From positions 248,001 to 312,000 of the forward strand of contig JAACJM010000084.1 of the NCBI GenBank assembly GCA_013368315.1: DNA of 64,000 nucleotides. Reading direction: 5' to 3'. Positions 34,336-45,371 of this stretch are shown here, piece by piece. The position numbers and the translations under genes are program-made. The notes beneath the pieces are model-generated. The model saw nothing but the letters and a program-made list of their open reading frames with translations. It ran no database searches and was not told the origin of the DNA. Position 1 is the first letter of the stretch; each line of letters opens with the position of its first letter. Source of the DNA: Tetrapyrgos nigripes (lineage: Eukaryota > Basidiomycota > Agaricomycetes > Agaricales > Campanellaceae).

Positions 34336-34685
34336 AAGGTGGTCTCAGTGGTTTGGTTTGACTGAGAAAACTACACCCCTTTATATGTGTACAAGATAGC
34401 AAAAGAGGTGGACTCAGATTAGGCAGTCCATTTGCAGCACTTATGGAGTTGCAGGGTCCACATATCATTCTATTACTTCATGTCCCTTGTTATGATTGCG
34501 GACTCGGCTTATTACAGACCTTCACTTAGGATGTCGAGGTAGAGAATGGGGAGAACAATAAGATTTTCTGGAGTCTGAGAGGACGTATGTCTAAACCTTG
34601 ATTGGGTACCTTATGATGTAAAACTGGGAGCACAATAAGATTTTATTTTCGATGGTAAACAGAGTGTGAGGAAGGCAGTAAGGGC

Positions 34686-34709
34686 GTCTGAAACGACGTA
34701 AAACTATGA
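34686..34709 (+). repeat. Cassette motif, degenerate copy 2
   Basis: GTCTGAAACGACGTAAAACT: three to four differences from the consensus, same orientation, in the non-coding gap between A1 and A2. Confidence 0.5.
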
Positions 34710-34815
34710 AAAAAGTAGAAGACATTGGAGACGGATAGAGGTGGGCAAAAGAGACATTTTTTACATAATAGTTGGTTGGGTAACTCATACAGGACAAGCA
34801 CCAGATAAAAATTAG

Positions 34816-34840
34816 GTCCGCAATGACCGTAAACTACGGG
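34816..34840 (+). repeat. Cassette motif, copy 3
   Basis: GTCCGCAATGACCGTAAACT followed by ACGGG, starting 40 bases before the end coordinate of gene A2 (just 3' of its stop). Confidence 0.75.
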
Positions 34841-34855
34841 AGGAATGGTTCGATG

Positions 34856-35410
34856 TCAAGACAGATGGGGTCCGTGCGAGTGCCAGTGCCTGTAGGGCAT
34901 TCTAAGATGAAGACGACCGATCTCAGTGAGTGAAAAGATAGAAGTTAAAGGTGAAATTAGCTGACCTTGCCGTGCTCTAGCAATCAGCTGGCAGATTATC
35001 TCTCCCATGTGAGGCTTCAGCCGCAGGTACTTGAGGTAGCTGTCATGGTAGCGACGCCAGCATCGCAAAGCATCTTGCAGAAGAAGACACTGGCGAATAT
35101 CCATGGCTGGCGCCCCACCACTATCACAGTGCTGACACTCAACGACAAAATCACTGGTGGGCTGGACAAGGAAAAAGTGGTGTCTAGGGGCATTTTGAAG
35201 GGGGTTGGGGCACCAGACAAGCTCGTCTTCAATGTTTGGATGCATGTAGCGACGTATAGCAAAAGTGACGTTCTGCACGTCAGTTGCAGCAATGATGTCG
35301 GGACAGTGGAGAGTCTGCCAATCTTCTGCAAGGTCTCTGAGGAAATTGTCATCTACCATTCTGAGAGGAGTGACAGGTCTCCGAATGGTTGCTTTTTTGG
35401 GGGCCGGCAT
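34856..35410 (-). CDS. Small CxxC protein A2, zinc-ribbon-like
   Basis: An uninterrupted 184-codon frame starts MPAPKKATIRRPVTPLRM. It has WCPNPLQNAPRHHFFL followed about 12 residues later by VECQHCDSG, a CP-x-H-x-CQ-x-C arrangement suggesting a bound zinc, then a helical stretch (LQDALRCWRRYHDSYLKYLR). Copy B (B2, 61964-62446) has the same order: ECPHAKKPHNMFL, LSFHCQKCNH, then DLLDNYLQKW. Outside these points identity is low. The family is unknown to me; a small nucleic-acid-binding zinc protein is a reasonable guess. It is divergently oriented to the KDZ transposase, so the two may share a promoter region in the 35410-35540 gap. Confidence 0.6.
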   Translation of the reverse strand: MPAPKKATIRRPVTPLRMVDDNFLRDLAEDWQTLHCPDIIAATDVQNVTFAIRRYMHPNIEDELVWCPNPLQNAPRHHFFLVQPTSDFVVECQHCDSGGAPAMDIRQCLLLQDALRCWRRYHDSYLKYLRLKPHMGEIICQLIARARQGQLISPLTSIFSLTEIGRLHLRMPYRHWHSHGPHLS

Positions 35411-35542
35411 AGACGAGGTTTAGGGTACAGAGCTTAAAAGTTGACGAGGAAAGATGTGGGGGTCTTGATGGGGTGTGGAGTGATAGTGGGAACAGCTGGC
35501 CTACAATGGACGCCAGGATGCTGGACCAGTCCTTTCTAGGCA

Positions 35543-38500
35543 ATGTTGGCTTTGCAGAATCACCGGACCGGCTCTGCTACCTTCTACTACCTTCGGACTC
35601 CCACCACCCAGCTCAATGTCGTCTTGATTGAAATTTCCAAAAGGCAAGAGCAGCGAGAAGAAAGCATCGGAACTCACTGCGACATCGTACAAACCTACTA
35701 TAATCCGAGGAACGTCCAAGACTGCCAAAAAGAACAGACAGTCCCGACCTCTGGTGCTGTTGCCATGAGATGAAGCCCTCACACAAGACCCCACTGTTCC
35801 CATTCTACGAGGACAAGTCGGTCTCAATGGGGATCATCCAGTTGGTGAGTTTGGAATGGACGCTGCCTCTGGACTGCTTCTGAGGACTGACTTTCCCAAG
35901 AACGGGGAAGTTGCAACGTTGTTACAAGGAGGATTTCACAGCATAGTTGGACAAAGATCTCCAGTAAAGGGAAGTAGGCAGAAGAAAGCAGACCAGGCCA
36001 AACATTGGATGACCGAGGTCATCCCCAGCCTGGTAGATCCCTACATGGAGTTGCTGCAGGATACTCGGAACCTACGTGAGGATCTTGGATTTAGGTTGGA
36101 GGAGGTTTGTGAGTGTCGGAATCGTCAGGAATTGACGGTCAGCGTAGTCTGTTTTAATCGTGAGTTGCACTAGAGCTGTGTCAGATATCACATACTGACA
36201 GTCCCTAGGCTTGGAGACGATCACCGTTCCTTATTGTTGTTGCCAGCCTCGTACCTATATTGCAAAACAGCTGGTTAAGAGTGGCCTGTTCCCTTGTGCA
36301 CCATTCCGACTGACTCTAGCAGTGGACATCAGGATGCTGGACTTCGTTACGCGATTGTTCCTGCAAATCGCACCTAACCATACAGTGTGGTGCCATGCAT
36401 TGGAGAGCTTCCTTGATGCACAGAACTATTGGTTGAAAGGCACAGTGAGTGATATCTGTGGCTTAGAGACCTGCAAGTAGGCTAATTGTGGATGTATAGG
36501 ATCCTCTTCGACGATGTTTTTCCAATGCCCTGCAGTGGTTCAATAGTCTACAGAATGCGACGACTGAGTATTGCAACCAATATCTAAGGAACACCAATGA
36601 TCGACTTCAAGAAGAGGCAAATGTGCACTGTGGTACTGAACAAGGCAGAAGAGATATGGAAGCAGCTGGACATGAAGAGGACTCATCTGACGATGAGGAA
36701 CATCTGCCTGGACGCACTGGAAAACGTAGACGTTCCGAGTCACCCTCTCATGAGAGAACGACTACTGGTCCTGCGGGTCCTGGGGAAGGCAGGTCTCGCA
36801 CCCTGGACAACGAAAATAGGCGGCCTTCTGAATATCTGAGATCCTGATGTCCTATGTGCTTTGGACGGACTACAAGGCCAAATGACAAGGATGCAGAGAA
36901 AGGGTGAGTCACTGTGACACCTCAAATGATTTGACAGTGCTAATGATGTTCTCATTTAGACCTACTGTCCTTGTGTGCGTGGACGCATGCTTTACCCAGA
37001 AGCATAACGACCAGCACAGGAAAGACCCTTGTCGAGTACATCCAGACACCTTCTTCATCCATCTGGACACAGTGCACAAGATGGAGGACTACGTTGAGAA
37101 TGTTCGAGGTACAAGGCCAGGCAAGCGAGCGCGAGAGGACGAGGATCTGGAGAACGACTATGCTGAGCAGGGAATGAAGATTCTGAAGTTGGTTTTGGAC
37201 GGGTGTAACACGAGTTTTACAGCTTCAGATGATTCACATTCAAAGTCTCATGCTAAAGGATATGATGAGCGTGCACTGGTGGAAATGTTCTGCCCTCACA
37301 GTGCCAGCCTGTTTATGGTAACGATGAACTCCCTGGGGGAGAAACAACATTATATTCTCATTCTCCTCCAGACATTATTTGAAAACTTGCCAGAGGACTG
37401 GACTGTTGGTTTTCTGTACGATATTGCCTGCCAACTAGAACGAAGCTGCTTGAAGTGGGGCTTCCTGTCTCGGTATCTGGATCGTATTGTGTGGGGAGTG
37501 TCAGCTTTCCATGCCTACAGTCACCAATGGCCATGTCAGCTTGTATACCACCCGAGGAAGCGCGGAGGTTTTGGTTTATGTGATGGAGAGACTTGCGAAA
37601 GGTGTTGGCACACTCTGAGTCGGTTAATTGCGTATACACAGGTAGCAGGGGTGAGTTCCTTAATTTATTGTGCTTTATCTAGCTCCAGCTACTGACATCC
37701 GTTCCTGGAATGTAGTACTATGTCCGTCTCTACACACTTGACTCGCAACTACACTTCAATAACGAGCAAGCTCTTGTTGGTGCTGGGAAATGGCTGCATC
37801 GAAAGCTTCAATTATGTCTGCAGCGACGACGAGATGCTCAAGAAGACTTTGACAAGGCAGGGAAATCCTGAGAGGTGCTTCGTGAACAGTGGAGGTTACA
37901 GGTCAAGTCTCAGATGAAGCCTCTTCAAAGTGCGTCAATCCTCTTGTTTTGGATGCAATCAAGGGTAGCTGATGAATATCTGGCTTTCAGAACAACAGAA
38001 AAAAGCAGGGGAAAAAGCGGTGGAAGAGACGCTTAGGCTATGGAAGGCTGTAGAGATTCTGAGGCAATGACAGACACAGCTCCAGGAGGTGCTCATCTCG
38101 AGGACCTCAACATCCTATGAGAGGGCTATGGCTGGCGAGGATCTGAAGAAGGCAGACGAATCTATTCGCAAGACAGAACTCGACTTGAAGAGACAGGAAT
38201 GGGCACTGGGAGTGGAGCAGCTCGAGGAAGTCAACAACTTGAAGAGAAACCTTTATCTTATGAAGAGGATGAATGCACGAGCGTTGAAGAAACATATCCA
38301 GGAATGTCTGCAATTGCAGAAATTTGAGTTTGATAGATTGGAGCGTTCATTTAGGAAACAACGCAGTGGTGAGTCCGAGTGATTTCTGTTCTATGTGTAT
38401 GGGATTATTAACTGACGTGTTGGGTTATCAGAGCAACAGCTGACAGAGCACATTCAAGACTCCATCAAGAGACGGGAGCCTCGAATCGCAGCCTTGGCAA

Positions 38501-39198
38501 CGAAGTACAACAAGCTCTGCGACAAAATGACTGAGTTAATCCAGAAAGGCCATGCGACAAAGTTTGCAGTGGCTCCGAAGAAGCTGCAACGGGAAATGTT
38601 ATTTGATTTGGACATCGACGAGGATATCTGGCAGGATATTGGATTAGATGATGAGGGGGGAACAGAGCCCCCAGCATGGATGGCTGATGAAAATGTTAGG
38701 AAAGGAATCTGGGTGATGTTAGAGCTAGATCGTTGTAACAAAGAAGTGTCGTGGATCCGCATTTACCGCCAGTCTCTGCAGGAGTGGTTTGTTGAGGAAT
38801 GGGGAAGACTGAACAATGTAATGGAGGTGACTGGTACGTCATATGGTCAATTCAGATTGATCTTCAATGAGAGTTGACTCATCCATCTAGAAGGGGAATC
38901 TGGGCTCTTCTACCAGCTGGATCTACGGTGCAAGCACCTTCTGAAAATGTGTGCAGCGTGGCTGCATTCCCTTGTCGGGGTGGATGCAAGTAATGGATAT
39001 TCAGAAGATTGGGGTCCTTCAGTAGAGGAGTTGGCTGAGGCACAAGCTGAGGTGGTAACTTCATCGGTGGAGGAGATGGAGGGTGGAGTCTTTGATGTAG
39101 ATTTTGAGGAAGGTATGGATGCGGCATTGGTGGCAGTTTTGGATGCGACTGACGAGGTAGATGGATTCAGAGGGTTGGTGGATGTTATAGATGATTGA
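35543..39198 (+). pseudogene. KDZ transposase with CxC cysteine cluster, copy A
   Basis: Multi-exon gene. The cysteine cluster reads VCECRNRQ, VVCFN (intron 36161-36209), VPYCCCQP, KSGLFPCAPFRLTLAVDIRM and HALESFLDAQNYW. A CPMCFG knuckle (36848) precedes the transposase core: VLVCVDACFTQKHN (36970, catalytic Asp region), KSHAKGYDERALVEMFCPHS, DWTVGFLYDIACQLERSCLK (37398), FHAYSHQWPCQLVYHPRKRG (37508), GLCDGETCERCW. A coiled-coil C-terminus follows (38089-38380), then DLDIDEDIWQDIGLDDE (38600) and an acidic tail ending at 39198. In-frame TGA codons at 36845, 37869 and 38068 disable it; at the first, copy B has CGA. The start is unclear: the frame is open from about 35768, and upstream sequence to 35543 is only suggestive. 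Confidence 0.88.
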
Positions 39199-39371
39199 TA
39201 TATAGATATTTGTTGGGAGATTCAAGAGGGAAGAAGAATTTATACACTGTACACTACTGAAAAGGGCAGATCAAGAGACATTATTGAGTACAGAGGTTTT
39301 TACAACAGTTCATGAGAAAAATCCAAATGAAGACAATATCGAAAGGCAAAAACAAGATCAGGAGAGTTTAT

Positions 39372-39444
39372 ACCACAACCTGGATTCGAACCCAGGCCTC
39401 CCACTCAAAGAGTAAGGTGTGCTAACCGGTACACTATTGCATCA
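39372..39444 (-). tRNA. Degenerate tRNA-like sequence
   Basis: On the reverse strand a cloverleaf can be drawn: acceptor GATGCAA against TTGTGGT (mostly wobble pairs), D-arm GTGT...GCAC with a CCGGTTA loop, a weak anticodon arm near CTTACTCTTTGAGTGGG, and a T-arm CCTGGGTTCGAATCCAGG with an eight-base loop. The internal GGTTCGAATCC box B is perfect. Position 33 and the anticodon stem are irregular in either alignment (reading CTT or TTT), so this is a pseudo-tRNA or a tRNA-derived SINE head rather than a working tRNA. Confidence 0.35.
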
Positions 39445-39699
39445 ATCATCTGACAGAGTGGTCTGTATGCCTTAGCACCCACAAGCCTTAGTGGCACAGA
39501 GCACGTTCCCGAGTCCAGACCAGGTACCCGAAGTGTCGTCATTACCATATTTATAAGTCCATAATAAAATACGGCCGTACCCGTATAGATAGGTTAACAG
39601 TGCTGTTCAGGCCTGATATTTCTTACATTGTCCAGAGAAGAGCACACAATTTGCTAGCCTCACCATTTGCCCAGTGCCCAGTGAGTGGAATCTGCAGGT

Positions 39700-40330
39700 T
39701 GTGGGATATCCCAGGAGAATGCATGTGGAATATCCCATACAATATATGGTGTGGGGACATCCCCAAAGATTTCTCAAGGGATATCCCTGTGTACAAATGT
39801 GTATGGGATATCCCATGCTGATACATAATACTATGGGAAGTCCCTTGCCCCAAGATATCTATTGGGATGTGCCAACTGGTAAGTGACACGTTGGGATGTG
39901 CCAGCTGGCAAGTGAGATGTTGGAATGTGCCAAGTCCCCACTCGTGGGGTTAAGTACCCATAGCACCAGGAAAAGCTTGAATACATGTAGAAAATGGTTT
40001 CAATGGCATACAAGTTATGGGCACTATTTATTTCTTTACTGGACAACAAATTAAGCTTGGGGTCTACAATAGAGTTTATCATGGTGAAATGACTGATAAG
40101 TTATTTATTTTAGGAGGCACTGCTCAGTGTAATATTTTGAGTGTTATGACTGCATATTTAAAATTGAGATGAAGAAGGATGACGGGAAACAAAAGGATGC
40201 AACATTGTGCAGGAATTATATCAGAATTAAGGAAAATTGTGTGACAGTGTGACACAGGGGATGTCCCAAAGGTATGAGCTGGTCAGCCAAAAACCAGCTC
40301 CTGGGATGTCCCACAGGTAGATCCCAGGGA
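39700..40330. repeat. Cluster of decamer palindromes GGGATATCCC and variants
   Basis: Exact GGGATATCCC at 39703, 39778 and 39805, with variants GGGACATCCC near 39755, GGGAAGTCCC near 39836 and GGGATGTCCC near 40259 and 40303, plus several half sites (TGGGATGTGCCA). No gene lies inside. Such clustered short palindromes look like subterminal protein-binding sites of a non-autonomous DNA element. Confidence 0.65.
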
Positions 40331-40360
40331 CTTGGTTAGAGACTGGGTTACTACCCTACT

Positions 40361-40394
40361 TAGGTGGATTAGCTTGCAGGAGCTAATCCACCTA
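40361..40394. repeat. Short perfect inverted repeat
   Basis: TAGGTGGATTAGCT (40361-40374) and AGCTAATCCACCTA (40381-40394), 14-base arms with a 6-base loop, just upstream of the gag frame. It may be a structured leader of the retroelement or a terminal remnant of the preceding palindrome-rich DNA. Confidence 0.8.
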
Positions 40395-40413
40395 ACTAGG
40401 TACCTTAGTATGG

Positions 40414-41752
40414 GTGCCTGAAGTGAACCAGGAACTAGAGATTCGAAAAGCTCATCCTATCATTGACTCTGAAACTGAACCAGACCAGGGGACATCCACC
40501 CCTACAAACACTCAATTGAATCCAGAACCCTCTTCTCTCGTACCACCTGATTTGTCTTCTGCATCAGATCCATTACCAGATCCTTCTTCTAATAATCAAT
40601 CAAACCCTCCCCATGATCCTTCTCCTGTAATTCCATCTATCGAAGGACCATCAGTAGCCCTTTGTTGTCCAGCTCCTACTCCTTCTCCCAAACCATCAGA
40701 ACCAGACAACCTAGCCATGTCAGACATAGCACCCAATGACTCCAACAATACTTCCAAACAAGGAAGGAAACCAGATGCCTTTAACAGAGAATGCGATGAG
40801 GCGAAGCAATGGTTAGCCTTTTTCAACAACTATCTATGTCAGAACAAGGCTAGATATGCTACTGAGGACTCTAGGGTATCCCTATTCCTCTCATTCTTCA
40901 TGGGAGAAAGAGGAGGAGACTGGGCAACTCAACGAATTACAGAACAAGAAGAAGATGAGGAGGATGTAAAGATTAAACCAGATGAGAGGCGATGGACAAC
41001 GTTGAAGGAGATCAGAGATAGGTTTAAAAGGGATTTCAAGGCACTTGCTTCTGACGAGATCATGACATCAGTAGCTATAATAGTATCTTCAACACATATG
41101 GGGAAGAGTCAGACTTCGGAGAAACGGCCCTTTTGGACTATTACAAAGGAGGTCTCCTGGAGAAGCTTCAGAAATCAGTAGAAATGACTTGGCTGAAGTG
41201 GAAGGACTTCAACGAGTATAGGGAAAGGACCTTCATCTGGAATGGGTAAATGAGAGAGAAAGAGAAGGACAATCGAGATTGTTTTCTACACAAAGAACAA
41301 ATGTGGGTCCTTCTCAAGGACAGACAGTAGCAAGTGTGAATGCACTTATGAACATGGGACCAGGTGCTAACTTGTCTTTCACTCCTTTACCTAAACTGAC
41401 ACCCAAAGAAAGGGACCAACTCCAAAAGTTAGGGGCATGTTTCATGTGTAGACAACCAGGTCATATGAGCAATGAATGTCCCACCTTCCCAAACAATACC
41501 CTGAGACCATCAACATCTCAAAATACTCCTCGAAACTTTCCTCCTCATTCAGTTAGGACAGCTGAAACTTCTGCTCCAACCCCATCATTCTCATCTCTCT
41601 CGTCACCTGTAACAGTTGCTCAAGCATCATCATCTCATAATGTAATCAAGGACATTTCTGATATGGTCAATAAGGTTAAGGGTTTGGAAGGAGAGGAGAA
41701 GGAACAGGTGGCTGTATATTTGAACGACATTATGTCAAAGCTAGATTTTTGA
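40414..41752 (+). pseudogene. gypsy Gag with CCHC zinc knuckle
   Basis: The first block (40414-41181) is Pro/Ser-rich then reads GRKPDAFNRECDEAKQWLAF and ALASDEIMTS, as in retrotransposon Gag capsid regions. A frameshift near 41060-41180 moves the frame; WLKWKDFNEYRERTFIWNG follows in another frame. The block at 41279-41752 contains CFMCRQPGHMSNECP, a canonical C-x2-C-x4-H-x4-C nucleic-acid-binding knuckle. Gag packages the element RNA. The reading frame is not continuous, so no functional product is expected. Confidence 0.85.
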
Positions 41753-41823
41753 AACACTCCTCTGCTATGTCGTCAGAAGGAGTTGTAAAGTACACTGGAC
41801 AATTTTTGAACAATTGATATAGT

Positions 41824-42228
41824 GTGTTATACCCCTCTAGTGAGTGTACCTTCCCTTCAGAATTAAGAATGTCAGCAGTCACTCATAACCAACAGGTACC
41901 TTTGATAACACTCAAAACTGAACTTATTGGCAAAATTACTGGCAGAAAAATCGATGCAGATGCCCTAATAGACAGTGGTGTGGAAGGCATAATCATCAAT
42001 AGCCATTTCGTACAAGAAAACTGGTTAACCCTTCTTCCTATCAAAAATCCATTCCCTGTACAAAACATTGATGGCTCTGAAAATACTATGGGATGGGTAT
42101 GCCATTACACCATTCAAAAACTCCGAATTTACTCTCAGGATAATAAATTGTATCATGAAGAGACGGCCGAATTCTATGTTACAGACATCAGAGATCACAA
42201 TATAATTCTCAGCACAATCCAGAAATAG
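41824..42228 (+). pseudogene. gypsy aspartic protease region
   Basis: The 134-codon frame includes DADALIDSGVEGIIINSHFV, where DSG is the catalytic Asp motif of retroelement proteases (usually DSGA/DTGA), followed by TDIRDHNIILS near the end, equivalent to the conserved GXXXILG-type segment. The preceding TAG/TAT region (41753-41823) is short and separates it from Gag. It continues, after a frameshift near 42230, into the reverse transcriptase region. Confidence 0.75.
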
Positions 42229-42507
42229 ATTGGTCATTTTCTAGGATGAATATGGTTAGATGTCCCAAAATGTGTACTCTGGAACAACCCCCTGTTCTCA
42301 ATCTACATACTAAACCCAAGGCTCCCAAACCGAGTACTGTCAATCCACGAACTAATCACAAGGACTATCAAGTGACATGGTTGGAAGGTTGCAGGCCAAC
42401 GTCACTGAATCCCTATATGGTCGTTTCACCATTCTTTAGAATCTACAACCATTTTTACTGAAGGAGACTTCAGTTGAGATGAGGTTCCGAACCAATGGGA
42501 AAAGGAA

Positions 42508-43830
42508 GTGTTAGAGAAGTTGTTTGGGAAAGAAGAGCAAAACCTGACATCAGATTTAGAATTACCCATCTGTGCGGGATTTACTAAGGTTCAAGAACTC
42601 GCAGAAGCAGCCCAAAAGGCAAAAGAAGATATACCGCTTACAGATAAGATTCCATCCCAATATCATCAGTTCTTATCAGTTTTTGACAAACAAACTTCAG
42701 AATGACTACCCAAACATGGAGAATGGGATCACACTATCAAATTGAAACTGGACTTCATACCTCATCCTTGTAAAACCTATCCTTTATCTCTGAATGAGCA
42801 AAAGGAACTTGACAATTTCATTGAAGAAAACTTGGAAAAGGAATACATCTTTGTCAAAAAGAAAGACGGGAAACTACATCCTGTACAGGACTATCGAGCA
42901 CTGAACAAAGGGACCATCAAGAACAAATACCCTTTACCACTTATATCAGAGCTGGTAGATAAACTCAAAGGAGCACAAGTCTTTTCAAAAATCGACCTTC
43001 GATGGGGATATAACAATGTGTGAATAAAAGAAGGAGACAAGTGGAAAGTGGCATTCAAGACAAATAGAGGACTTTTTGAACCAACGGTGATGTTTTTCAG
43101 TCTAATGAACTCCCTCGTGACGTTCCAGGCAATGATGAATACCCTTTTTAAGGACCTCATTGATTCTGGAAAAGTGGTAATCTACATGGATGACATCTTG
43201 ATCTTCAGGGAAACCCTAGAAGAGCATCAACAAATGGTCAAACAAGTGCTCGTGTGACTTCAGGAGAACAACCTCTATGCCAAACCAGAGAAATGTACCT
43301 TTGAAACTAGTTCTGTGGAATTTCTAGGTCTCATTGTCTCCCACAATACACTGGCAATGGACCCAGTCAAGCTCAAAGGTGTCACTAAATAGCCAACCCC
43401 ACGAAATGTCAAAGACGTTCAATCATTCTTAGGATTCGGAAACTTCTACTGTCATTTCATACATGACTTTTCTAAAGTTGCGCGACCACTTCTCAACCTT
43501 ACGAAGAAGGACAAACCACGCAGGTGGTTGGTGGAGACAGAAGAAGCTTTTCAAGCACTCAAAGATGTGTTCACATCTTCACCAATTCTCTTAATGCCTG
43601 ATCATTCTAAACTATATTGAGTAGAGGTCAATGCTTCTGATTATGCTACAGGAGGTATCTTACAACAGAAAGGACATGACGATAAATGGCACCCAGTTGC
43701 CTATCTATCGAAATCTTTATCAGAAACCAAATGGAAATATGACATTCATGATAAGGAACTGTTGGCAATCATATGTGGATTAGAAGCTTGGCAACATTAT
43801 CTCGAAGGTGGACTGCATACTACAGCTTAA
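42508..43830 (+). pseudogene. gypsy reverse transcriptase and RNase H, no integrase
   Basis: Motifs in one frame with stops: [20 protein letters not shown] and [14 protein letters not shown] (42855-42960), [37 protein letters not shown] (43180, the YxDD active site), EKCTFETSSVEFLG, then RNase H VEVNASDYATGGILQQKGH (43621) and YDIHDKELLAIICGLEAWQHYL (43740-43803). Stops are TGA at 42703, 43021, 43255 and 43618 and TAG at 43390; every one sits where Arg or Trp is normal for the family. The frame ends right after the RNase H core; the connection domain and integrase that should follow are missing. Confidence 0.92.
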
Positions 43831-43841
43831 AGAGGGGGTAA

Positions 43842-44290
43842 TGTCACGAACTGCTACAGTTCTCTGCCCTCATTCCTCTTTTACTTTATTATTGAACCCT
43901 TTCTCTGATCATTCATCCATCACATTCCCTATATTTCTGACTTTGAACTTTATAAAACCTGTCAAACTTTATAATAACTGTCGATCAATCTTCCCATCTT
44001 TCTTATCTCTTAACTTGATTGATCCAATCTTCCTATCTTTCTCAACCATATGGCATCATTCTATTTTTACTTACTTTTCTCATCTCTTTGCATTTCTCAT
44101 ATATACTCGAGATCTCTTGTAATTGATTCCCCAGTTCGTTCACTTTGTCTCCACTCCATACTACTACTACTACTACTACTACTACTACGCAGTGTAGAGC
44201 CTAGTCAGCCTACTCATCTCTCTTTCTTTCTATATCTCATTTACATCTCCCTCAATCCATTTGCTTTGTATCTGTTCTCTCAACTTTGAC
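43842..44290 (+). repeat. Probable 3' LTR of the gypsy element
   Basis: Begins TGTCACGAACTGCTACAG directly after the purine tract and can end at ...CAACTTTGACA (44290), giving a 449-base TG...CA unit. A CTATATAA-type promoter was not clear. It contains an ACT microsatellite at 44159-44188. With no 5' LTR to compare, the right boundary is a guess. Confidence 0.6.
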
Positions 44291-45371
44291 AATTTCTGGA
44301 TAAGGATAAATCCATCAGTAAGCATCTAGCTAGGCGTTGAAAGTGTTGAAGGATGAATAAGTATGCAAATGGGACTGCAGAAGAGCTGGACTCATATGTA
44401 GGACTAAGTAGTAGACTGTTGGCCATGCAAGATCAGAGAAAAGGGAAAGGAAAACCAAACGGAACAAAGAAACTACAAGAAAGCCCTATGCCCCTAGCAT
44501 AAGGACATGTACGAGGGACCTAGCAGTCATAAGTGGAACATTCTGAGTCATAGATGCAATGCTCGCTAACCAGGATGGTACATGAAACACCAGATGGCTT
44601 ACAAAGAGGACTGAAGAAAGTTCCTATGAAAATTTAGATAATATTGAACAGTTTTCTGTATACCCTAATAAGCAAGTCTTGAGGTGTAACAGTATGAATA
44701 TTACAATAAGTATGGGGCATGGCCAGGGTACATGTTCCTATATCTGTGGGGTCCAGTCCACATGCACTTTTGGGTGCAGTATAGTAATATCACTGGGGTT
44801 ATTAAGGACCATCCACCTTTTGGCCTCACTAGGCGGTGGTAGGACGCCGGCACCGCTCAGCAGGATTCGTGAAACCTGGTCGTTACCAAAAGAGTCACAG
44901 CAAGGCTATGATCTGTGTATTTTTCCTGTCACACTAACAACAGGGTTAGTGACTTCGCCTCTTATTTACACTTGGTATTTTCTTGTCACACTAACAAAGG
45001 GGTTAGTGACAGACTTTGCCTCTTAAATACACTTTGTCATCACCCCACCGTGCAGCGTTACTTGGGACCGTTTCTACACTCGTCTCTCCCTCTACGCAGC
45101 CATGAGTAGTAACAATAAAGGTTCCCTCAGCGTGCAAAGGTAATCAGATTCTATTTATTCTGTTGTCTTGTGTAGTTCACCTACATCTATTCACAGAGAG
45201 TCTTTCCCCATCCAAGTCCGCGCTCACCGAGTACCATGCTCACACACACCCATCATGCAGGGCGAAACACATGTAGAAGGTGTAGAGGACTGGTATAATG
45301 CTTTGGGAGGAAGGAGGGGTATTGTCCTGCACTATGACTTCGCATGTCCGCAAAAGAAGAACTCGCTATTT
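44291..45371. other. No gene; contains a 57-60-bp tandem duplication
   Basis: Copies at 44921-44977 and 44978-45038 each start TTTTC(C/T)TGTCACACTAAC and contain an internal inverted repeat (GTCACACTAAC ... GTTAGTGAC), so each can form a small hairpin. The stretch 44740-44900 is GC-richer (GGCGGTGGTAGGACGCCGGC) but matches no RNA I can name. Confidence 0.5.

Larger units (their letters stand above)
28934..39198 (+). mobile_element. KDZ composite cassette, copy A (four genes)
   Basis: In order: Spt5-like gene (forward, 28934-33034), small gene A1 (reverse, about 33230-34335), small CxxC gene A2 (reverse, 34856-35410) and KDZ transposase (forward, about 35543-39198). The same four types occur in the same order and orientation at 56065-64000. 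From the start of the Spt5-like gene to the cysteine-cluster exon of the transposase is about 7.28 kb here and 7.12 kb in copy B. Terminal repeats and target duplications were not found, so the true ends are unknown; the hairpin at 28505-28680 may belong to the element. All four genes are called on sequence motifs; that they form one mobile unit is inference. Confidence 0.65.
40414..44290 (+). mobile_element. Ty3/gypsy LTR retrotransposon, truncated and decayed
   Basis: Order gag, protease, reverse transcriptase, RNase H is that of Ty3/gypsy. The RNase H domain runs directly into a purine tract (AAAGAGGGGG, about 43830) and the likely 3' LTR (from 43842), so the integrase is absent. No matching 5' LTR is seen upstream of 40414 and no primer-binding site was recognised. 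The element is therefore 5'-truncated and internally deleted, or inserted in a defective form. Confidence 0.88.

Noticed and set aside
34967..35437. 156-codon forward open frame opposite A2
   Set aside because: The reverse strand carries the conserved CQxC pattern shared with copy B; the forward frame has no counterpart there.
40080..40414. 5' LTR of the gypsy element
   Set aside because: No match to the TGTCACGAACTGC start or any long direct repeat of 43842-44290 upstream of gag, and no primer-binding site.
44740..44900. Possible spliceosomal RNA (CCTTTTGGCCT resembles part of U2)
   Set aside because: Only a short phrase matches; no branch-recognition or Sm-site order could be found.
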